Positions 34,799 through 39,063 of a stretch of DNA of 39,063 nt are shown here, one piece after another (the stretch's first letter is position 1; the number at the start of each line of letters is the position of its first letter). The position numbers and the translations under genes were made by a program. The notes beneath the pieces were generated by a model, which was not told where the DNA came from, did no database searches, and was given only the letters and a program-made list of their open reading frames with translations. The stretch comes from JBALVO01 sp036961445 (GTDB lineage: Bacteria > Pseudomonadota > Gammaproteobacteria > Pseudomonadales > Halieaceae), in contig JBALVO010000021.1 of NCBI GenBank assembly GCA_036961445.1, forward strand, positions 1 through 39,063, written 5' to 3'.

Positions 34799-36199
34799 TT
34801 GCCCGCTTCAGCGCAAAAAGACACCAAGTCCACCAACCGCCGCGTATGGCAACTGGCATGGCCAACGATAATCTCAAACTTGCTGTTCACTACCGTCGGC
34901 TTCATGCATATCAAAATCGTGGCCGGTCTGGGTACCAGTGCCGTCGCCGCAGTTACCACGGGTCACCGGGTCTTTTTCCTCGTTCAAGCCATTCTGATGG
35001 GGGTCTCAGTCGCTGCCACGGCCTTGATAGCGCGTAACTGGGGCGCACAGAAATTTCAACGTGCCGAAATGGTTGCATGGACGTCCCTGCTGCTGTCCGT
35101 TGCTCTAGCCGCGGTAATAAGCATACCGGTGCTCTTTATCCCCGAAACCATCGCCGGACTCTTTGGGCTTGATGACCACACCACTCGCCTGGCAGCGAGC
35201 TTCATCTTCTGGCTAGGGGTGTTCAATGTGTTTTCCGCGGCAAACATGATGCTCGGTACGGCCCTGCGCGCCACCGGGGACGTGATAACCCCGCTGTGGT
35301 TCCTGCTATGTAGTTCAACTTTAAACGTAAGCTTCGGCTATATGCTGGCCTTTGGCGTGGGACCCTTACCACAGCTAGGCGTGGCTGGCGTGTCATTGGG
35401 AGGCAGTTTTGGTGCAAGCCTAATTACCATTTCCTTCATCCTCATCTGGTGGCGGGGTAAATTCAACCTGAAACCGGTCAAGCGGGCCTCTGTGGATTGG
35501 TCTGCCGCCCGACAATTGGTCAGTATCGGCGCACCCTCCGTGCTGGAGCAGGGAATTGTTCAACTGGCATTTTTGGCCTTTTTTGCAATAGTCGCGCAGT
35601 ATGGCACCGCCGCATATGCCGCTTATGGCATCGGTATCAGCCTGGTGTCTTTTTCCATTGTCATCGGGTTTGGTTTTGGCATCGCCACGGCCACTCTGGT
35701 AGGGCAACAGCTGGGTGCGGGCAATCGTGAACTGGCCATAGCATCGGTACTGCGCTCATTACGCATGGCCGTGGCGGCTATGGTTACACTGTCGATATTA
35801 CTGGCCCTGTTTGCCCGTGAATTGGCGACCTTCATGATCGACGACCCAGAAGTTGTCCAGCTAACCGTAACGTTCATCTATATGATCGCCCTGGCACAGC
35901 CGCTGATGGCTTTCGAATTCACGCTGGGAGGAGCTTTGCGTGGTGCAGGAGATACCCGGTTCCCGCTAATCGCCACATTCTGCGGAATCATACTCGGACG
36001 GTTGCTGCCTGCCTGGCTTTTTGCCGGTATGGGCCTTTCCGTATACTGGATTTTTGGCGTCATGCTGCTGGATTACAGCATCAAGGCATCGATGCTGCTG
36101 TATCGCTACCGCTCCAGAAAGTGGTTGGACATAAGAATATCGACCACTGACGAAGCAATTAGGCACAACACTATAGACAACGACAAAAAAAATACTTAA
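34799..36199 (+). CDS. MATE family efflux transporter
   Basis: 466 aa polytopic membrane protein with two MatE repeats and about 12 membrane segments, a Na+- or H+-driven multidrug/organic-cation exporter by family. The opening RRVWQLAWPTIISNLLFTTVGF and the GTALRATGD / GGALRGAGDTRFP pair at equivalent places in the two halves are typical. The start codon is TTG; no in-frame ATG occurs near the expected N-terminus and no strong Shine-Dalgarno is seen, so translation may be weak. It precedes the double-TetR gene on the same strand by 72 nt that hold two palindromes, so the regulator may control it only if an upstream site exists, which I did not find. Confidence 0.92.
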   Translation: MPASAQKDTKSTNRRVWQLAWPTIISNLLFTTVGFMHIKIVAGLGTSAVAAVTTGHRVFFLVQAILMGVSVAATALIARNWGAQKFQRAEMVAWTSLLLSVALAAVISIPVLFIPETIAGLFGLDDHTTRLAASFIFWLGVFNVFSAANMMLGTALRATGDVITPLWFLLCSSTLNVSFGYMLAFGVGPLPQLGVAGVSLGGSFGASLITISFILIWWRGKFNLKPVKRASVDWSAARQLVSIGAPSVLEQGIVQLAFLAFFAIVAQYGTAAYAAYGIGISLVSFSIVIGFGFGIATATLVGQQLGAGNRELAIASVLRSLRMAVAAMVTLSILLALFARELATFMIDDPEVVQLTVTFIYMIALAQPLMAFEFTLGGALRGAGDTRFPLIATFCGIILGRLLPAWLFAGMGLSVYWIFGVMLLDYSIKASMLLYRYRSRKWLDIRISTTDEAIRHNTIDNDKKNT

Positions 36200-36207
36200 A
36201 GTTGAAA

Positions 36208-36217
36208 TATTCGAATA
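36208..36217. promoter_or_regulatory. Palindrome TATTCGAATA upstream of the double-TetR gene
   Basis: A perfect 10-bp palindrome 54 nt before the regulator's ATG. It directly follows TTGAAA (36202-36207, 5/6 match to a -35 box), so a bound protein would cover the promoter spacer. The matching -10 is weak (GTCAAT at 18-nt spacing). Confidence 0.4.
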
Positions 36218-36224
36218 ACCAGTA

Positions 36225-36235
36225 GGTCAATGACC
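36225..36235. promoter_or_regulatory. Palindrome GGTCAATGACC upstream of the double-TetR gene
   Basis: A perfect inverted repeat GGTCA-A-TGACC 36 nt before the ATG at 36272, close to the centre of the expected promoter. A short symmetric site directly upstream of a TetR-type gene is the usual place for an autoregulatory operator; assignment here is inference from position and symmetry. Confidence 0.45.
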
Positions 36236-36271
36236 CATAGGGACGACTAAAGTCTCCCGGGCATCCGTTAT

Positions 36272-37561
36272 ATGTCAGCAGACAACCCCCCCGAACAAGC
36301 TGTCCCGGCATCGCCGTTTAATCGCACGGCACAGCATGATGCCAAGCGCATGGCCATTCTCTCCCAGGCCGCCAAACTGTTCAATTACAAGGGCTCCAGG
36401 GCCACTACTTTGCGCGATATCGCGGAAAGTCTGGGCCTCACCAAGACCAGTCTCTACTATTACGTAAAGACCAAGGAAGAGCTCATCTATCAGTGCTATA
36501 TGGCGGCACTGGAGCATCACCATAACAATCTCGATGAGATAGAAAAAAGACACTCAAGCGCACTGGATCGTGCCTCAGCGTTCTTCTTACAACATTTCGA
36601 CAACTGGCTCGCCGCCCAGGAGGGCCGCGGCCCCCACATTGCCATCTTGCTGGAAATTGCCGCGCTTAAAGGGCCTCATCGCAAAGAAGTGGAAGCCAGC
36701 TATATCGAGATGTTCAAACGCATCCGCCAATATGTTCGCCAGGGCATGCAAGACGGGTCTCTGCGCCAGGGTGAGTCCACCTCGATTACCCGGGCAATCC
36801 TGGGCTCGGTAGACTGGACATTTTCATGGCTGCACAACATACCGCTGGAGCAGGTCAACGAGACCGCCAAACAAGCACTGGATGTAATATTGCACGGGTT
36901 GTATGCAGGCCCAGGGGATTACCAACCTGCGGAAATTGCCTATGGCAGCGCCGGAGATCCATCGCTACAGGGCTTTAACCGCGAAGAACAGAATCGCCTG
37001 AAGCAGGAGGCGTTCTACAAGACGGGCACCTGGTTCTTCAACAAACAGGGGTTTAATGGCACCTCTCTGGATGAGATCGCCGAGCATCTTAATGTTTCCA
37101 AGGGCGCGTTCTACTACCACATCAAAAACAAGGAAGACCTGCTGTTTAATTGTTACAGCCGCTCCCTGGATATTATTGAGAACATTCACGGGCAGGCAGC
37201 TCAATCTACAGGCTCGGGGCTGGAGAAAATTGAAATGACCCTGCGGCGCATCTTTTATATCCAGAACTCCAGTGAAGGACCCTTGATACGCTATAATACA
37301 ATCACGGCACTACCGATGGATCGCAGACTACAAATCCTCAAACGCACCGATCATGACAATGAATGTTTCGGGGATTTCATGCAGATGGGATTCAAAGACC
37401 ATAGCGTGCGACCTGTCAGTAGTTTCGTGGCGCAACAACTCATCTCCGGCGCGTTGAACGCTGCAATGGATATCAACTTGTGGCGCAAGGTAGACACTGT
37501 CGATGCCGCAGCGATCGACTACTTCGATATATTCTTTAATGGCATCTTGCCCCGTCAATAG
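36272..37561 (+). CDS. Transcriptional regulator with two TetR units in one chain
   Basis: 429 aa, twice the usual TetR length. The first HTH is at about 26-72 (AAKLFNYKGSRATTLRDIAE, then SLGLTKTSLYYYVKTKEEL) with a ligand domain to about 210; the second HTH is at about 240-292 (WFFNKQGFNGTSLDEIAEHL, then NVSKGAFYYHIKNKEDLLF) with its own C-terminal domain. Both helix pairs look intact. One chain could therefore act as a pseudo-dimer or read two different operators. TetR regulators beside acyl-CoA enzymes often sense acyl-CoAs or fatty acids. The thioesterase gene tesB starts 33 nt after its stop, so the two are likely co-transcribed. Two distinct palindromes lie upstream of it. Confidence 0.88.
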   Translation: MSADNPPEQAVPASPFNRTAQHDAKRMAILSQAAKLFNYKGSRATTLRDIAESLGLTKTSLYYYVKTKEELIYQCYMAALEHHHNNLDEIEKRHSSALDRASAFFLQHFDNWLAAQEGRGPHIAILLEIAALKGPHRKEVEASYIEMFKRIRQYVRQGMQDGSLRQGESTSITRAILGSVDWTFSWLHNIPLEQVNETAKQALDVILHGLYAGPGDYQPAEIAYGSAGDPSLQGFNREEQNRLKQEAFYKTGTWFFNKQGFNGTSLDEIAEHLNVSKGAFYYHIKNKEDLLFNCYSRSLDIIENIHGQAAQSTGSGLEKIEMTLRRIFYIQNSSEGPLIRYNTITALPMDRRLQILKRTDHDNECFGDFMQMGFKDHSVRPVSSFVAQQLISGALNAAMDINLWRKVDTVDAAAIDYFDIFFNGILPRQ

Positions 37562-37594
37562 TCCTTATTAAGGACATACCTTCAGGAGTTTTCT

Positions 37595-38452
37595 GTGGCC
37601 AGTGATCTGGACAAACTGCTCAAGTTTTTGGAAGTTGAGCAAATCGACAAGTATTTATTTATAGGCAGCAGCCCCAAACGCCCCTCCCGGGTATTTGGCG
37701 GCCAGGTGCTGGCACAAGCGCTCAACGCCGCCATCAGGACGGTAGATGATACGGCACGTCTTGCTCACTCAATGCATGCCTATTTTCTGAGGCCCGGTAA
37801 TCCCGCCAAACAGATCGTCTACGAGGTAGACCCTATCCGCGATGGTCGCAGCTTTACCACCAGAAGAGTCGTTGCCAAGCAGGACGGCGTTGCCATTTTC
37901 AATACCTCCGTATCATTTCATATCGAGGAACCGGGACTGTCACATCAGTTCGACCAACCCCAGGTAACACCGCCGGAAGAACTTGAATCAGATTTCATTT
38001 ACTGGACCAGAACAGCGCAGGAGAACCCTGGCAAGGTAGACGCTCCGACAGTAGAACCTATTGAGCGCAAACCCGTACGGCGGCGCAACTACCTGGCGCC
38101 GGAGCCACAGGAACCGGAACAGCACATCTGGTTTCGAGCTCTGGGAGACTTAGGGGACGACCCCTGCCGGCACCAAACCGTACTCGCCTATATGTCCGAT
38201 TTCGCGCTGCTAGGTGCTGCACTCCTGCCGCATCCATACAGCGGATTTAGTAAGAATATGCAGATGGCCAGCCTGGACCACGCTCTGTGGTTTCACCGAT
38301 CCTTTCGGTCCGACGACTACCTGCTGTACTCCATGGACAGCCCCAGTGCAGCTGGGGCCCGAGGCTTCAGTCGCGGCAGTTTCTATACTCGCGATGGTGT
38401 ATTAGTGGCCTCGGCGGCGCAGGAATCGATGCTGCGCCCGCCTCAGGACTAG
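37595..38452 (+). CDS. tesB: Acyl-CoA thioesterase II
   Basis: 285 aa double-hotdog thioesterase that hydrolyses medium- and long-chain acyl-CoAs to free fatty acids and CoA, in the cytoplasm. The family opening (KLLKFLEVEQIDKYLFIGSS, then RVFGGQVLAQAL) and C-terminal catalytic elements are present: Asp in MASLDHALWFHR, Ser in the YSMDSPSA segment and Gln in ASAAQESMLR, matching the D-T/S-Q triad of E. coli TesB. GTG start with AGGAG upstream at suitable spacing; no ATG is nearby. It follows the double-TetR gene by 33 nt. Its TAG overlaps the TAG of the convergent sixA-like gene in the shared palindrome CTAG. Confidence 0.95.
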   Translation: MASDLDKLLKFLEVEQIDKYLFIGSSPKRPSRVFGGQVLAQALNAAIRTVDDTARLAHSMHAYFLRPGNPAKQIVYEVDPIRDGRSFTTRRVVAKQDGVAIFNTSVSFHIEEPGLSHQFDQPQVTPPEELESDFIYWTRTAQENPGKVDAPTVEPIERKPVRRRNYLAPEPQEPEQHIWFRALGDLGDDPCRHQTVLAYMSDFALLGAALLPHPYSGFSKNMQMASLDHALWFHRSFRSDDYLLYSMDSPSAAGARGFSRGSFYTRDGVLVASAAQESMLRPPQD

Positions 38453-38997
38453 TTGACCACGGTCGCCATTTCGTTCCCCAGAGCAACCAATTCCAGGCTT
38501 TTTCCGGTGTGGCGCAGCCGGGTAATAGATGCGTTATCAGGCCGAAAGCAGAGTGTTTCGGTACGCTCGAGCACCTGCCCGACTATGGCGTTAATAACCA
38601 GAAAATGGGTAAAAACCGTGGTTGGCTTACGCAGACCTAACAAATGTTGCAGCGCAGCCGCGCGCCAATCCAGTAACGGTGAAGGTTGGTCACACCATTG
38701 TTCCTGCATAAATTGTCGCAACCAGACCTGACGATCAGCCAAGGGCACTGGCGCGGGAATTTCACAAAACACGTCTGCAATCGCCACCGGCAAGGACAAC
38801 GCTGTGGCCAGCGGCTCGGCGGTTTCCCGAGCGCGAGCCAGTGGACTACTGATCAGCTGAACATCATCGGGCACCGAATCCCGCAATACCAGTGCGGCCT
38901 GAGTGGCCTGTTCACGACCAAGAACGCTCAGACCAGGATCACTGGATTGCCCCCAGCTAGCCGCCGCTTCTCCATGCCTTACCAAAAAAATATCCAT
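38449..38997 (-). CDS. sixA: Histidine phosphatase family protein (SixA-like)
   Basis: 182 aa from the ATG at 38997; a GTG three codons upstream (39006) is an alternative. The branch-1 histidine phosphatase signature LVRHGE is at residues 5-10, with the phospho-His at 8, and the SSPLARARETAE segment supplies the second phosphate-binding Arg. Size and sequence fit SixA, which dephosphorylates phosphohistidine on HPt domains (ArcB) or phosphotransferase proteins in E. coli. That activity is of interest here because an HPt-bearing hybrid kinase lies 10 kb away, but a link is only speculation. Convergent with tesB (4-nt overlap) and directly downstream of another minus-strand gene. Confidence 0.8.
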   Translation of the reverse strand: MDIFLVRHGEAAASWGQSSDPGLSVLGREQATQAALVLRDSVPDDVQLISSPLARARETAEPLATALSLPVAIADVFCEIPAPVPLADRQVWLRQFMQEQWCDQPSPLLDWRAAALQHLLGLRKPTTVFTHFLVINAIVGQVLERTETLCFRPDNASITRLRHTGKSLELVALGNEMATVVN

Positions 38998-39016
38998 AAC
39001 TGCCACAAGCCCAGAT

Positions 39017-39063
39017 TTAGCGATAAGAAATCAGGCTCTCGCCATTTTGTGCACCCAGCACCT
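39017..39063 (-). CDS. C-terminal end of an unidentified protein
   Basis: Only the last 15 or so codons are in the window. On the minus strand the frame reads VLGAQNGESLISYR and stops at TAA (39017-39019), 19 nt before the ATG of the sixA-like gene, so the two would form an operon. The peptide is too short to identify. The call rests on coding-like composition and spacing. Confidence 0.45.
   Translation of the reverse strand, partial: VLGAQNGESLISYR

Overview
The window looks like chromosome of a marine gammaproteobacterium, probably from the Cellvibrionales (Halieaceae or Spongiibacteraceae-like). That placement is inferred from gene content, not from a marker gene. Supporting features are FabV, MiaE, a homodimeric-type AceE with a two-lipoyl AceF, the bepA/tusA/nadA neighbourhood familiar from pseudomonads, TesB, and a moderately high GC background. 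No rRNA, tRNA, CRISPR array or insertion sequence was found.

1-8.7 kb is metabolism: a fatty-acid operon on the minus strand (fabV, an MBL-fold hydrolase, the start of an acyl-CoA ligase), a translationally coupled plus-strand pair (miaE and a family-2 glycosyltransferase), and the aceE-aceF pyruvate dehydrogenase operon behind a good sigma70-type promoter. 8.9-15.9 kb is envelope and housekeeping: tusA, perM and an M16 lipoprotein protease in one minus-strand operon, with bepA diverging from it and nadA convergent with bepA.

16.3-21.3 kb holds three consecutive cyclic-di-GMP proteins: pseudo-receiver-GGDEF-EAL, membrane GGDEF, and REC-GGDEF-EAL. The last lies only 21 nt upstream of a secreted S8 (subtilisin) protease.

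21.3-32.3 kb is the most unusual part. After the protease comes a small secreted protein built of 13-residue Y-R-W-G-M-K-N-F tandem repeats, interrupted by an assembly gap. Two very large membrane sensors follow, each with a predicted periplasmic 14-blade Reg_prop/Y_Y_Y module. The first is a full hybrid histidine kinase with REC and HPt; the second has a short, degenerate HisKA_2-like kinase and no receiver. The middle of this block is visibly AT-richer than its flanks. I infer a protease / repeat-peptide / dual-sensor system that may output to c-di-GMP through the neighbouring REC-GGDEF-EAL protein. An alternative is a c-di-GMP-linked extracellular matrix (amyloid-like) protein with its processing protease and surveillance sensors. 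Neither is a system I recognise.

32.4-39 kb returns to ordinary genes: a divergent ApbE-like protein lacking key motifs, a crotonase-family protein, DNA glycosylase tag, a MATE exporter, a double-TetR regulator with two palindromes upstream, tesB, a SixA-like histidine phosphatase, and the last codons of one more gene at the right edge.
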